A stretch of DNA of 64,000 bases. Origin: Rhabditoides inermis. Lineage: Eukaryota; Nematoda; Chromadorea; Rhabditida; Rhabditidae. Location of the stretch: contig CAWZYM010000318.1 in NCBI GenBank assembly GCA_963966185.1, forward strand, positions 456,001 through 520,000, given 5' to 3'. Every line of letters starts with the position of its first letter. Within the stretch, counting starts at the first letter, position 1. The notes beneath the pieces are model-generated. The model was not told the origin of the DNA. It did no database searches and saw only the letters and a list, made by a program, of their open reading frames with translations. The translations under genes were made by a program, and so were the position numbers. Shown here one piece after another: positions 1 through 12,433 of this stretch.

Positions 1-2050
1 ATAGACAACAGTCTGACCACTGTCTCACTCTTTGCACTCGTCTTCTTTCTACTTCAGACAACTTTATTATTGATTTGCCGGAAAACCGAACAGTTTTTAG
101 GAGCCGGATAAAAGGGCCGAATATTAATTTTGTTCCGGACAATATTCGGCTCGCCAAACCCGCGCTCATTTTAAAGACTCTGTCTTTGCTACAGAGATCA
201 TGTGTGGTCCAAAGTAGTTTGTGAGGTGTCAAAAACGAGAAAAGGACGCATTACCGCATCGTCTCAGTCGTTTACAACAGTTCGGCAGTTGTGAACATGT
301 ATATCACACGTTTCAGGTGAGTTGAGGAATTCTCTGCAAACCACTAGACAACAGTCTGACCACTGTCTTTGCACTCGTCTTCTTTCTACTTCAGACAACT
401 TTATTATTGATTTGCCGGAAAACCGAACAGTTTTTAGGAGCCGGATAAAAGGGCCGAATATTAATTTTGTTCCGGACAATATTCGGCTCGCCAAATCCGC
501 GCTCATTTTAAAGACTCTGTCTTTGCTACAGAGATCATGTGTGGTCCAAAGTAGTTTGTGAGGTGTCAAAAACGAGAAAAGGACGCATTACCGCACCGTC
601 TCAGTCGTTTACAACAGTTCGGCAGTTGTGAACATGTATATCACACGTTTCAGGTGAGTTGGGGAATTCTCTGCAAACCACTAGAAAACAGTTTGACCAC
701 TGTCTTACTCTTTGCACTCGTCTTTTTTCTACTTCAGACAACTTCATTATTGATTTGCCGGAAAACCGAACAGTTTTTAGGAGCCGGATAAAAGGGCAGG
801 ATATTAATTTTGTTCCGGACAATATTCGGCTCGCCAAATCCGCGCTCATTTTAAAGACTCTGTCTTTGCTACAGAGATCATGTGTGGTTCAAAGTAGTTT
901 GTGAGGTGTCAAAAACGAGAAAAGGACGCATTACCGTATCGTCTCAGTCGTTTACAACAGTTCGGCAGTTGTGAACATGTATATCACACGTTTCAATTGA
1001 GTTGGGGAATTCTCTGCAAACCACTATAGACAACAGTCTGACCACTGTCTCACTCTTTGCACTCGTCTTCTTTCTACTTCAGACAACTTTATTATTGATT
1101 TGCCGGAAAACCGAACAGTTTTTAGGAGCCGGATAAAAGGGCCGAATATTAATTTTGTTCCGGACAATATTCGGCTCGCCAAACCCGCGCTCATTTTAAA
1201 GACTCTGTCTTTGCTACAGAGATCATGTGTGGTCCAAAGTAGTTTGTGAGGTGTCAAAAACGAGAAAAGGACGCATTACCGCATCGTCTCAGTCGTTTAC
1301 AACAGTTCGGCAGTTGTGAACATGTATATCACACGTTTCAGGTGAGTTGAGGAATTCTCTGCAAACCACTAGACAACAGTCTGACCACTGTCTTTGCACT
1401 CGTCTTCTTTCTACTTCAGACAACTTTATTATTGATTTGCCGGAAAACCGAACAGTTTTTAGGAGCCGGATAAAAGGGCCGAATATTAATTTTGTTCCGG
1501 ACAATATTCGGCTCGCCAAATCCGCGCTCATTTTAAAGACTCTGTCTTTGCTACAGAGATCATGTGTGGTCCAAAGTAGTTTGTGAGGTGTCAAAAACGA
1601 GAAAAGGACGCATTACCGCACCGTCTCAGTCGTTTACAACAGTTCGGCAGTTGTGAACATGTATATCACACGTTTCAGGTGAGTTGGGGAATTCTCTGCA
1701 AACCACTAGAAAACAGTTTGACCACTGTCTTACTCTTTGCACTCGTCTACTTTCTACTTCAGACAACTTCATTATTGATTTGCCGGAAAACCGAACATTT
1801 TTAGGAGCCGGATAAAAGGGCCGAATATTAATTTTGTTCCGGACAATATTCGGCTCGCCAAATCCGCGGTCATTTTAAAGACTCTGTCTTTGCTACAGAG
1901 ATCATGTGTGGTCCAAAGTAGTTTGTGAGGTGTCAAAAACGAGAAAAGAACGCATTACCGTATCGTCTCAGTCGTTTACAACAGTTCGGCAGTTGTGAAC
2001 ATGTATATCACACGTTTCAGGTGAGTTGGGGAATTCTCTGCAAACCACTA
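1..2050 (-). repeat. 1,025 bp trimeric higher-order repeat, two copies
   Basis: The blocks 1-1,025 and 1,026-about 2,050 match almost base for base, including the ctatagac two-base insertion and the 6 bp deletion monomer. A few substitutions distinguish them, for example near 1,748 and 1,797. The next 1.1 kb keeps the monomer but not the strict trimer, so the HOR decays toward the inversion junction. Confidence 0.85.
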
Positions 2051-3175
2051 GACAACAGTCTGACCACTGTCTCACTCTTTGCACTCGTCTTCTTTCTACT
2101 TCAGACAACTTCATTATTGATTTGCCGGAAAACCGAACAGTTTTTAGGAGCCGGATAAAAGGGCCGAATATTAATTTTGTTCCGGACAATATTCGGCTCG
2201 CCAAATCCGCGCTCATTTTAAAGACTCTGTCTTTGCTACAGAGATCATGTGTGGTTCAAAGTAGTTTGTGAGGTGTCAAAAACGAGAAAAGGACGCATTA
2301 CCGCATCGTCTCAGTCGTTTACAACAGTTCGGCAGTTGTGAACATGTATATCACACGTTTCAGGTGAGTTGGGGACTTCTCTGCAAACCACTAGACAACA
2401 GTCTGACCACTGTCTCACTCTTTGCACTCGTCTTCTTTCTACTTCAGACAACTTTATTATTGATTTGCCGGAAAACCGAACAGTTTTTAGGAGCCGGATA
2501 AAAGGGCCGAATATTAATTTTGTTCCGGACAATATTCGGCTCGCCAAACCCGCGCTCATTTTAAAGACTCTGTCTTTGCTACAGAGATCATGTGTGGTCC
2601 AAAGTAGTTTGTGAGGTGTCAAAAACGAGAAAATTACGCATTACCGCATCGTCTCAGTCGTTTACAACAGTTCGGCAGTTGTGAACATGTATATCACACG
2701 TTTCAGGAGAGTTGAGGAATTCTCTGCAAACCACTAGACAACAGTCTGACCACTGTCTTTGCACTCGTCTTCTTTCTACTTCAGACAACTTTATTATTGA
2801 TTTGCCGGAAAACCGAACAGTTTTTAGGAGCCGGATAAAAGGGCCGAATATTAATTTTGTTCCGGACAATATTCGGCTCGCCAAATCCGCGCTCATTTTA
2901 AAGACTCTGTCTTTGCTACAGAGATCATGTGTGGTCCAAAGTAGTTTGTGAGGTGTCAAAAACGAGAAAAGGACGCATTACCGCATCGTCTCAGTCGTTT
3001 ACAACAGTTCGGCAGTTGTGAACATGTATATATATCACACGTTTCGGGTGAGTTGGGGAATTCTCTGCAAACCACTAGACAACAGTCTGACCACTGTCTC
3101 ACTCTTTGCACTCGTCTTCTTTCTACTTCAGACAACTTCATTATTGAATTGCCGGAAAACCGAACAGTTTTTAGG
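1..3175 (-). repeat. Satellite array, reverse orientation (section 1)
   Basis: About nine head-to-tail monomers run opposite to all later satellite. The unit is 343 bp, with a 337 bp variant lacking 6 bp (gtcttt where others have gtctcactcttt) and a 345 bp variant with 2 extra bases (ctatagac for ctagac at about 1,024). The series 345+337+343 repeats as a 1,025 bp trimer: the text at 1 recurs at 1,026, and the 337 bp variant recurs at the same phase and again near 2,654. No gene is supported here; the short open frames change with each length variant. Confidence 0.97.
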
Positions 3176-3206
3176 CCCTTTTATCCGGCTCCTAAAAACT
3201 GTTCGG
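3160..3206. repeat. Satellite inversion junction (head-to-head palindrome centre)
   Basis: Reverse-orientation satellite ends at 3,175 and forward satellite starts at 3,174/3,176. The left arm ccgaacagtttttagg (3,160-3,175) is the exact reverse complement of cctaaaaactgttcgg (3,191-3,206), with a 15 bp spacer. Outside this core the two arrays stay complementary, with only three mismatches in the first 130 bp or so. The bases gg (3,174-3,175) fit both the broken left monomer and the broken right monomer, so the join has 2 bp of microhomology. Confidence 0.9.
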
Positions 3207-6200
3207 TTTTCCGGCAAATCAATAATGAAGTTGTTCGAAGTAGAAAGAAGACGAGTGCAAAGAGTGAGACAGTGGTCAGACTGTTGTCTAGTGGTTTGCA
3301 GAGAATTCCCCAACTCACCTGAAACGTGTGATATACATGTTCACAACTGCCGAACTGTTGTAAACGACTGAGACGATACGGTAATGCGTCCTTTTCTCGT
3401 TTTTGACACCTCACAAACTACTTTGGACCACACATGATCTCTGTAGCAAAGACAGAGTCTTTAAAATGAGCGCGGATTTGGCGAGCCGAATATTGTCCGG
3501 AACAAAATTAATATTCGGCCTTTTTATCCGGCTCCTAAAAACTGTTCGGTTTTCCGGCAAATCAATAATGAAGTTGTCTGAAGTAGAAAGAAGACGAGTG
3601 CAAAGAGTGAGACAGTGGTCAGACTGTTGTCTAGTGGTTTGCAGAGAATTTCCCAACTCACCTGAAACGTGTGATATACATCTTCACAACTGCCGAACTG
3701 TTGTAAACGACTGAGACGATACGGTATTGCGTCCTTTTCTCGTTTTTGACACCTCACAAACTACTTTGGACCACACATGATCTCTGTAGCAAAGACAGAG
3801 TCTTTAAAATGAGCGCGGACTTGGCGAGCCGAATATTGTCCGGAACAAAATTAATATTCGGCCTTTTTATCCGGCTCCTAAAAACTGTTCGGTTTTCCGG
3901 CAAATAAATAATGAAGTTGTCTGAAGTAGAAAGAAGACGAGTGCAAAGAGTGAGACAGTGGTCAGACTGTTGTCTAGTGGTTTGCAGAGAATTCCCCAAC
4001 TCACCTGAAACGTGTGATATATGTACATCTTCACAACTGCCGAACTGTTGTAAACGACTGAGACGATACGGTAATGCGTCCTTTTCTCGTTTTTGACACC
4101 TCACAAACTACTTTGGACCACACATGATCTCTGTAGCAAAGACAGAGTCTTTAAAATGAGCGCGGATTAGGCGAGCCGAATATTGTCCGGAACAAAATTA
4201 ATATTCGGCCTTTTTATCCGGCTCCTAAAAACTGTTCGGTTTTCCGGCAAATCAATAATGAAGTTGTCTGAAGTAGAAAGAAGACGAGTGCAAAGAGTGA
4301 GACAGTGGTCAGACTGTTGTCTAGTGGTTTGCAGAGAATTCCCCAACTCACCTGAAACGTGTGATATACATACATGTTCACAACTGCCGAACTGTTGTAA
4401 ACGACTGAGACGATACGGTAATGCGTCCTTTTCTCGTTTTTGACACCTCACAAACTACTTTGGACCACACATGATCTCTGTAGCAAAGACAGAGTCTTTA
4501 AAATGAGCGCGGATTTGGCGAGCCGAATATTGTCCGGAACAAAATTAATATTCGGCCCTTTTATCCGGCTCCTAAAAACTGTTCGGTTTTCCGGCAAATC
4601 AATAATGAAGTTGTCTGAAGTAGAAAGTAGACGAGTGCAAAGAGTGAGACCGTGGTCAGACTGTTGTCTAGTGGTTTGCAGAGAATTCCCCAACTCACCT
4701 GAAACGTGTGATATACATGTTCACAACTGCCGAACTGTTGTAAACGACTGAGACGATACGGTAATGCGTCCTTTTCTCGTTTTTGACACCTCACAAACTA
4801 CTTTGGACCACACATGATCTCTGTAGCAAAGACAGAGTCTTTAAAATGAGCGCGGATTTGGCGAGCCGAATATTGTCCGGAACAAAATTAATATTCGGCC
4901 CTTTTATCCGGCTCCTAAAAACTGTTCGGTTTTCCGGCAAATCAATAATGAAGTTGTCTGAAGTAGAAAGAAGACGAGTGCAAAGAGTGAGACCGTGGTC
5001 AGACTGTTGTCTAGTGGTTTGCAGAGAATTCCCCAACTCACCTGAAACGTGTGATATACATGTTCACAACTGCCGAACTGTTGTAAACGACTGAGACGAT
5101 ACGGTAATGCGTCCTTTTCTCGTTTTTGACACCTCACAAACTACTTTGGACCACACATGATCTCTGTAGCAAAGACAGAGTCTTTAAAATGAGCGCGGAT
5201 TTGGCGAGCCGAATATTGTCCGGAACAAAATTAATATTCGGCCCTTTTATCCGGCTCCTAAAACCTGTTCGGTTTTCCGGCAAATCAATAATGAAGTTGT
5301 CTGAAGTAGAAAGAAGACGAGTGCAAAGAGTGAGACCGTGGTCAGACTGTTGTCTAGTGGTTTGCAGAGAATTCCCCAACTCACCTGAAACATGTGATAT
5401 ACATGTTCACAACTGCCGAACTGTTGTAAACGACTGAGACGAAACGGTAATGCGTCCTTTTCTCGTTTTTGACACCTCACAAACTACTTTGGACCACACA
5501 TGATCTCTGTAGCAAAGACAGAGTCTTTAAAATGAGCGCGGATTTGGCGAGCCGAATATTGTCCGGAACAAAATTAATATTCGGCCTTTTTATCCGGCTC
5601 CTAAAAACTGTTCGGTTTTCCGGCAAATCAATAATGAAGTTGTCTGAAGTAGAAATAAGACGAGTGCAAAGAGTGAGACAGTGGTCAGACTGTTGTCTAG
5701 TGGTTTGCAGGGAATTCCCCAACTCACCTGAAACGTGTGATATATGTACATGTTCACAACTGCCGAACTGTTGTAAACGACTGAGACGATACGGTAATGC
5801 GTCCTTTTCTCGTTTTTGACACCTCACAAACTACTTTGGACCACACATGATCTCTGTAGCAAAGACAGAGTCTTTAAAATGAGCGCGGATTTGGCGAGCC
5901 GAATATTGTCCGGAACAAAATTAATATTCGGCCTTTTTATCCGGCTCCTAAAAACTGTTCGGTTTTCCGGCAAATAAATAATGAAGTTGTCTGAAGTAGA
6001 AAGAAGACGAGTGCAAAGAGTGAGACAGTGGTCAGACTGTTGTCTAGTGGTTTGCAGAGAATTCCCCAACTCACCTGAAACGTGTGATATATGTACATCT
6101 TCACAACTGCCGAACTGTTGTAAACGACTGAGACGATACGGTAATGCGTCCTTTTCTCGTTTTTGACACCTCACAAACTACTTTGGACCACACATGATCT

Positions 6201-7468
6201 CTGTAGCAAAGACAGAGTCTTTAAAATGAGCGCGGATTAGGCGAGCCGAATATTGTCCGGAACAAAATTAATATTCGGCCTTTTTATCCGGCTCCTAAAA
6301 ACTGTTCGGTTTTCCGGCAAATCAATAATGAAGTTGTCTGAAGTAGAAAGAAGACGAGTGCAAAGAGTGAGACAGTGGTCAGACTGTTGTCTAGTGGTTT
6401 GCAGAGAATTCCCCAACTCACCTGAAACGTGTGATATATGTACATCTTCACAACTGCCGAACTGTTGTAAACGACTGAGACGATACGGTAATGCGTCCTT
6501 TTCTCGTTTTTGACACCTCACAAACTACTTTGGACCACACATGATCTCTGTAGCAAAGACAGAGTCTTTAAAATGAGCGCGGATTAGGCGAGCCGAATAT
6601 TGTCCGGAACAAAATTAATATTCGGCCTTTTTATCCGGCTCCTAAAAACTGTTCGGTTTTCCGGCAAATCAATAATGAAGTTGTCTGAAGTAGAAAGAAG
6701 ACGAGTGCAAAGAGTGAGACAGTGGTCAGACTGTTGTCTAGTGGTTTGCAGAGAATTCCCCAACTCACCTGAAACGTGTGATATACATACATGTTCACAA
6801 CTGCCGAACTGTTGTAAACGACTGAGACGATACGGTAATGCGTCCTTTTCTCGTTTTTGACACCTCACAAACTACTTTGGACCACACATGATCTCTGTAG
6901 CAAAGACAGAGTCTTTAAAATGAGCGCGGATTTGGCGAGCCGAATATTGTCCGGAACAAAATTAATATTCGGCCCTTTTATCCGGCTCCTAAAAACTGTT
7001 CGGTTTTCCGGCAAATCAATAATGAAGTTGTCTGAAGTAGAAAGAAGACGAGTGCAAAGAGTGAGACAGTGGTCAGACTGTTGTCTAGTGGTTTGCAGAG
7101 AATTCCCCAACTCACCTGAAACGTGTGATATACATGTTCACAACTGCCGAACTGTTGTAAACGACTGAGACGATACGGTAATGCGTCTTTTTCTCGTTTT
7201 TGACACCTCACAAACTTCTTTGGACCACACATGATCTCTGTAGCAAAGACAGAGTCTTTAAACTGAGCGCGGATTTGGCGAGCCGAATATTGTCCGGAAC
7301 AAAATTAAAATTCGGCCCTTTTATCCGGCTCCTAAAAACTGTTCGGTTTTCCGGCAAATCAATAATGAAGTTGTCTGAAGTAGAAAGAAGACGAGTATGT
7401 ACATCTTCACAACTCCCGAACTGTTGTAAACGACTGAGACGATACGGTATTGCGTCCTTTTCTCGTTT
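3176..7468 (+). repeat. Segmental duplication within satellite, copy 1
   Basis: The order of diagnostic monomers here is repeated at 12,434-16,808. Shared markers in the same order are gttcgaag (3,233 and 12,491), the caaataaataatg monomer, the gattaggcg monomers, the aaacctgttc monomer with acatgtgat, the gaaataagacg monomer with a ggg variant, and the tttaaactgagcg monomer. The offset steps from 9,258 to 8,915 to 9,262, so the copies differ by whole monomers gained or lost (343 and 347 bp). The last monomer in this copy has also lost 78 bp. Confidence 0.8.
7200..7468 (+). repeat. Deleted satellite monomer (269 bp)
   Basis: The text runs from gacgagt straight into atgtacatcttc. It lacks 78 bp present in other monomers (the gcaaagagtgagac... 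to ...gtgatat stretch). The paralogous monomer at 16,462 is full length, so the deletion followed the segmental duplication. Confidence 0.85.
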
Positions 7469-7842
7469 TTGACACCTCACAAACTACTTTGGACCACACA
7501 TGATCTCTGTAGCAAAGACAGAGTCTTTAAAATGAGCGCGGATTTGGCGAGCCGAATATTGTCCGGAACAAAATTAATATTCGGCCTTTTTATCCGGCTC
7601 CTAAAAACTGTTCGGTTTTCTTGCAAATCAATAATGAAGTTGTCTGAAGTAGAAAGAAGACCACCAACTAGACAACCACTAGACAACAGTCTGACCAGAG
7701 TGAGACAGTGGTCAGACTGTTGTCTAGTGGTTTGCAGAAAATTTCCCAACTCGTCTGAAACGTGTGATATATGTACATGTTCACAACTGCCGAACTGTTG
7801 TAAACGACTGAGACGATACGGTAATGAGTCCTTTTCTCGTTT
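7469..7842 (+). repeat. Isolated A-type monomer with inverted duplication (374 bp)
   Basis: This is the only monomer before 34 kb that carries the A-type insertion: a reverse-complement copy of the ccactagacaacagtctgacca stretch placed 11 bp before the normal copy. It also shares the A-type base change ttttcttgcaaatc. It has the 4 bp longer gatatatgtacatg form, giving 374 bp rather than the 370 bp seen in the later HOR domain. Confidence 0.85.
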
Positions 7843-8883
7843 TTGACACCTCACAAACTACTTTGGACCACACATGATCTCTGTAGCAAAGACAGAGTCT
7901 TTAAAATGAGCGCGGATTTGGCGAGCCGAATATTGTCCGGAACAAAATTAATATTCGGCCCTTTTATCCGGCTCCTAAAAACTGTTCGGTTTTCCGGCAA
8001 ATCAATGATGAAGTTGTCTGAAGTAGAAAGAAGACGAGTGCAAAGAGTGAGACAGTGGTCAGACTGTTGTCTAGTGGTTTGCAGAGAATTCCCCAACTCA
8101 CCTGAAAAGTGTGATATATGTACATGTTCACAACTGCCGAACTGTTGTAAACGACTTAGACGATACGGTAATGAGTCCTTTTCTCGTTTTTGACACCTCA
8201 CAAACTACTTTGGACCACACATGATCTCTGTAGCAAAGACAGAGTCTTTAAAATGAGCGCGGATTTGGCGAGCCGAATATTGTCCGGAACAAAATTAATA
8301 TTCGGCCTTTTTATCCGGCTCCTAAAAACTGTTCGGTTTTCCGGCAAATCAATAATGAAGTTGTCTGAAGTAGAAAGAAGACGAGTGCAAAGAGTGAGAC
8401 AGTGGTCAGACTGTTGTCTAGTGGTTTGCAGAGAATTCCCCAACTCACCTGAAACGTGTGATATATGTACATCTTCACAACTGCCGAACTGTTGTAAACG
8501 ACTGAGACGATACGGTATTGCGTCCTTTTCTCGTTTTTGACACCTCACAAACTACTTTGGACCACACATGATCTCTGTAGCAAAGACAGAGTCTTCAAAA
8601 TGAGCGCGGATTTGGCAAGCCGAATATTGTCCGGAACAAAATTAATATTCGGCCCTTTTATCCGGCTCCTAAAAACTGTTCGGTTTTCCGGCAAATCAAT
8701 AATGAAGTTGTCTGAAGTAGAAAGAAGACGAGTGCAAAGAGTGAGACAGTGGTCAGACTGTTGTCTAGTGGTTTGCAGAGAATTCCCCAACTCACCTGAA
8801 ACGTGTGATATATGTACATGTTCACAACTGCCGAACTGTTGTAAACGACTGAGACGATACGGTAATGAGTCCTTTTCTCGTTT

Positions 8884-9561
8884 TTGACACCTCACAAACT
8901 ACTTTGGACCACACATGATCTCTGTAGCAAAGACAGAGTCTTCAAAATGAGCGCGGATTTGGCGAGCCGAATATTGTCCGGAACAAAATTAATATTCGGC
9001 CCTTTTATCCGGCTCCTAAAAACTGTTCGGTTTTCCGGCAAATCAATAATGAAGTTGTCTGAAGTAGAAAGAAGACGAGTGCAAAGAGTGAGACAGTGGT
9101 CAGACTTTTGTCTAGTGGTTTGCAGAGAATTCCCCAACTCACCTGAAACGTGTGATATACATGTTCACAACTGCCGAACTGTTGTAAACGACTGAGACGA
9201 TACGGTAATGCGTCCTTTTCTCGTTTTTGACACCTCACAAACTACTTTGAACCACACATGATTTCTGTAGCAAAGACAGAGTCTTTAAAATGAGCGCGGA
9301 TTTGGCGAGCCGAATATTGTCCGGAACAAAATTAATATTCGGCCCTTTTATCCGGCTCCTAAAAACTGTTCGGTTTATAATGAAGTTGTCTGAAGTAGAA
9401 AGAAGACGAGTGCAAAGAGTGAGACAGTGGTCAGACTGTTGTCTAGTGGTTTGCAGAGAATTCCCCAACTCACCTGAAACGTGTGATATACATACATGTT
9501 CACAACTGCCGAACTGTTGTAAACGACTGAGACGATACGGTAATGCGTCCTTTTCTCGTTT
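8884..9561 (+). repeat. Local duplication, copy 1 (with 335 bp monomer)
   Basis: A 343 bp monomer is followed by the 335 bp cggtttataatg monomer, which has ttgaaccacac and gatttctg at its head. The same pair recurs 2,066 bp later at 10,950-11,627. The copies differ by a substitution near 9,107 (cttttg for ctgttg). Confidence 0.75.
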
Positions 9562-10602
9562 TTGACACCTCACAAACTACTTTGGACCACACATGATCTC
9601 TGTAGCAAAGACAGAGTCTTTAAAATGAGCGCGGATTTGGCGAGCCGAATATTGTCCGGAACAAAATTAATATTCGGCCCTTTTATCTGGCTCCTAAAAA
9701 CTGTTCGGTTTTCCGGCAAATCAATAATGAAGTTGTCTGAAGTAGAAAGTAGACGAGTGCAAAGAGTGAGACCGTGGTCAGACTGTTGTCTAGTGGTTTG
9801 CAGAGAATTCCCCAACTCACCTGAAACGTGTGATATATGTACATGTTCACAACTGCCGAACTGTTGTAAACGACTGAGACGATACGGTAATGCGTCCTTT
9901 TCTCGTTTTTGACACCTCACAAACTACTTTGGACCACACATGATCTCTGTAGCAAAGACAGAGTCTTTAAAATGAGCGCGGATTTGGCGAGCCGAATATT
10001 GTCCGGAACAAAATTAATATTCGGCCCTTTTATCTGGCTCCTAAAAACTGTTCGGTTTTCCGGCAAATCAATAATGAAGTTGTCTGAAGTAGAAAGTAGA
10101 CGAGTGCAAAGAGTGAGACCGTGGTCAGACTGTTGTCTAGTGGTTTGCAGAGAATTCCCCAACTCACCTGAAACGTGTGATATATGTACATGTTCACAAC
10201 TGCCGAACTGTTGTAAACGACTGAGACGATACGGTAATGCGTCCTTTTCTCGTTTTTGACACCTCACAAACTACTTTGGACCACACATGATCTCTGTAGC
10301 AAAGACAGAGTCTTTAAAATGAGCGCGGATTTGGCGAGCCGAATATTGTCCGGAACAAAATTAATATTCGGCCCTTTTATCTGGCTCCTAAAAACTGTTC
10401 GGTTTTCCGGCAAATCAATAATGAAGTTGTCTGAAGTAGAAAGTAGACGAGTGCAAAGAGTGAGACCGTGGTCAGACTGTTGTCTAGTGGTTTGCAGAGA
10501 ATTCCCCAACTCACCTGAAACGTGTGATATATGTACATGTTCACAACTGCCGAACTGTTGTAAACGACTGAGACGATACGGTAATGCGTCCTTTTCTCGT
10601 TT
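9562..10602 (+). repeat. Three identical consecutive 347 bp monomers
   Basis: Monomers starting at 9,562, 9,909 and 10,256 share private bases (tttatctggctcc, gaaagtagacg, gagaccgtgg) and appear identical in both strands' translations. They are a recent local amplification inside an otherwise mixed array. Confidence 0.8.
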
Positions 10603-10949
10603 TTGACACCTCACAAACTACTTTGGACCACACATGATCTCTGTAGCAAAGACAGAGTCTTCAAAATGAGCGCGGATTTGGCGAGCCGAATATTGTCCGG
10701 AACAAAATTAATATTCGGCCCTTTTATCCGGCTCCTAAAAACTGTTCGGTTTTCCGGCAAATCAATGATGAAGTTGTCTGAAGTAGAAAGAAGACGAGTG
10801 CAAAGAGTGAGACAGTGGTCAGACTGTTGTCTAGTGGTTTGCAGAGAATTCCCCAACTCACCTGAAACGTGTGATATATGTACATGTTCACAACTGCCGA
10901 ACTGTTGTAAACGACTGAGACGATACGGTAATGAGTCCTTTTCTCGTTT

Positions 10950-11627
10950 TTGACACCTCACAAACTACTTTGGACCACACATGATCTCTGTAGCAAAGAC
11001 AGAGTCTTCAAAATGAGCGCGGATTTGGCGAGCCGAATATTGTCCGGAACAAAATTAATATTCGGCCCTTTTATCCGGCTCCTAAAAACTGTTCGGTTTT
11101 CCGGCAAATCAATAATGAAGTTGTCTGAAGTAGAAAGAAGACGAGTGCAAAGAGTGAGACAGTGGTCAGACTGTTGTCTAGTGGTTTGCAGAGAATTCCC
11201 CAACTCACCTGAAACGTGTGATATACATGTTCACAACTGCCGAACTGTTGTAAACGACTGAGACGATACGGTAATGCGTCCTTTTCTCGTTTTTGACACC
11301 TCACAAACTACTTTGAACCACACATGATTTCTGTAGCAAAGACAGAGTCTTTAAAATGAGCGCGGATTTGGCGAGCCGAATATTGTCCGGAACAAAATTA
11401 ATATTCGGCCCTTTTATCCGGCTCCTAAAAACTGTTCGGTTTATAATGAAGTTGTCTGAAGTAGAAAGAAGACGAGTGCAAAGAGTGAGACAGTGGTCAG
11501 ACTGTTGTCTAGTGGTTTGCAGAGAATTCCCCAACTCACCTGAAACGTGTGATATACATACATGTTCACAACTGCCGAACTGTTGTAAACGACTGAGACG
11601 ATACGGTAATGCGTCCTTTTCTCGTTT
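10950..11627 (+). repeat. Local duplication, copy 2 (with 335 bp monomer)
   Basis: This is the partner of 8,884-9,561 at an offset of 2,066 bp, with the same private 12 bp deletion and head variants. Confidence 0.75.
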
Positions 11628-12433
11628 TTGACACCTCACAAACTACTTTGGACCACACATGATCTCTGTAGCAAAGACAGAGTCTTTAAAATGAGCGCGG
11701 ATTTGGCGAGCCGAATATTGTCCGGAACAAAATTAATATTCGGCCCTTTTATCCGGCTCCTAAAACCTGTTCGGTTTTCCGGCAAATCAATAATGAAGTT
11801 GTCTGAAGTAGAAAGAAGACGAGTGCAAAGAGTGAGACCGTGGTCAGACTGTTGTCTAGTGGTTTGCAGAGAATTCCCCAACTCACCTGAAACGTGTGAT
11901 ATACATGTTCACAACTGCCGAACTGTTGTAAACGACTGAGACGATACGGTAATGCGTCCTTTTCTCGTTTTTGACACCTCACAAACTACTTTGGACCACA
12001 CATGATCTCTGTAGCAAAGACAGAGTCTTTAAAATGAGCGCGGATTTGGCGAGCCGAATATTGTCCGGAACAAAATTAATATTCGGCCTTTTTATCCGGC
12101 TCCTAAAAACTGTTCGGTTTTCCGGCAAATCAATAATGAAGTTGTCTGAAGTAGAAATAAGACGAGTGCAAAGAGTGAGACAGTGGTCAGACTGTTGTCT
12201 AGTGGTTTGCAGAGAATTCCCCAACTCACCTGAAACGTGTGATATATGTACATCTTCACAACTGCCGAACTGTTGTAAACGACTGAGACGATACGGTAAT
12301 GCGTCCTTTTCTCGTTTTTGACACCTCACAAACTACTTTGGACCACACATGATCTCTGTAGCAAAGACAGAGTCTTTAAAATGAGCGCGGATTTGGCGAG
12401 CCGAATATTGTCCGGAACAAAATTAATATTCGG

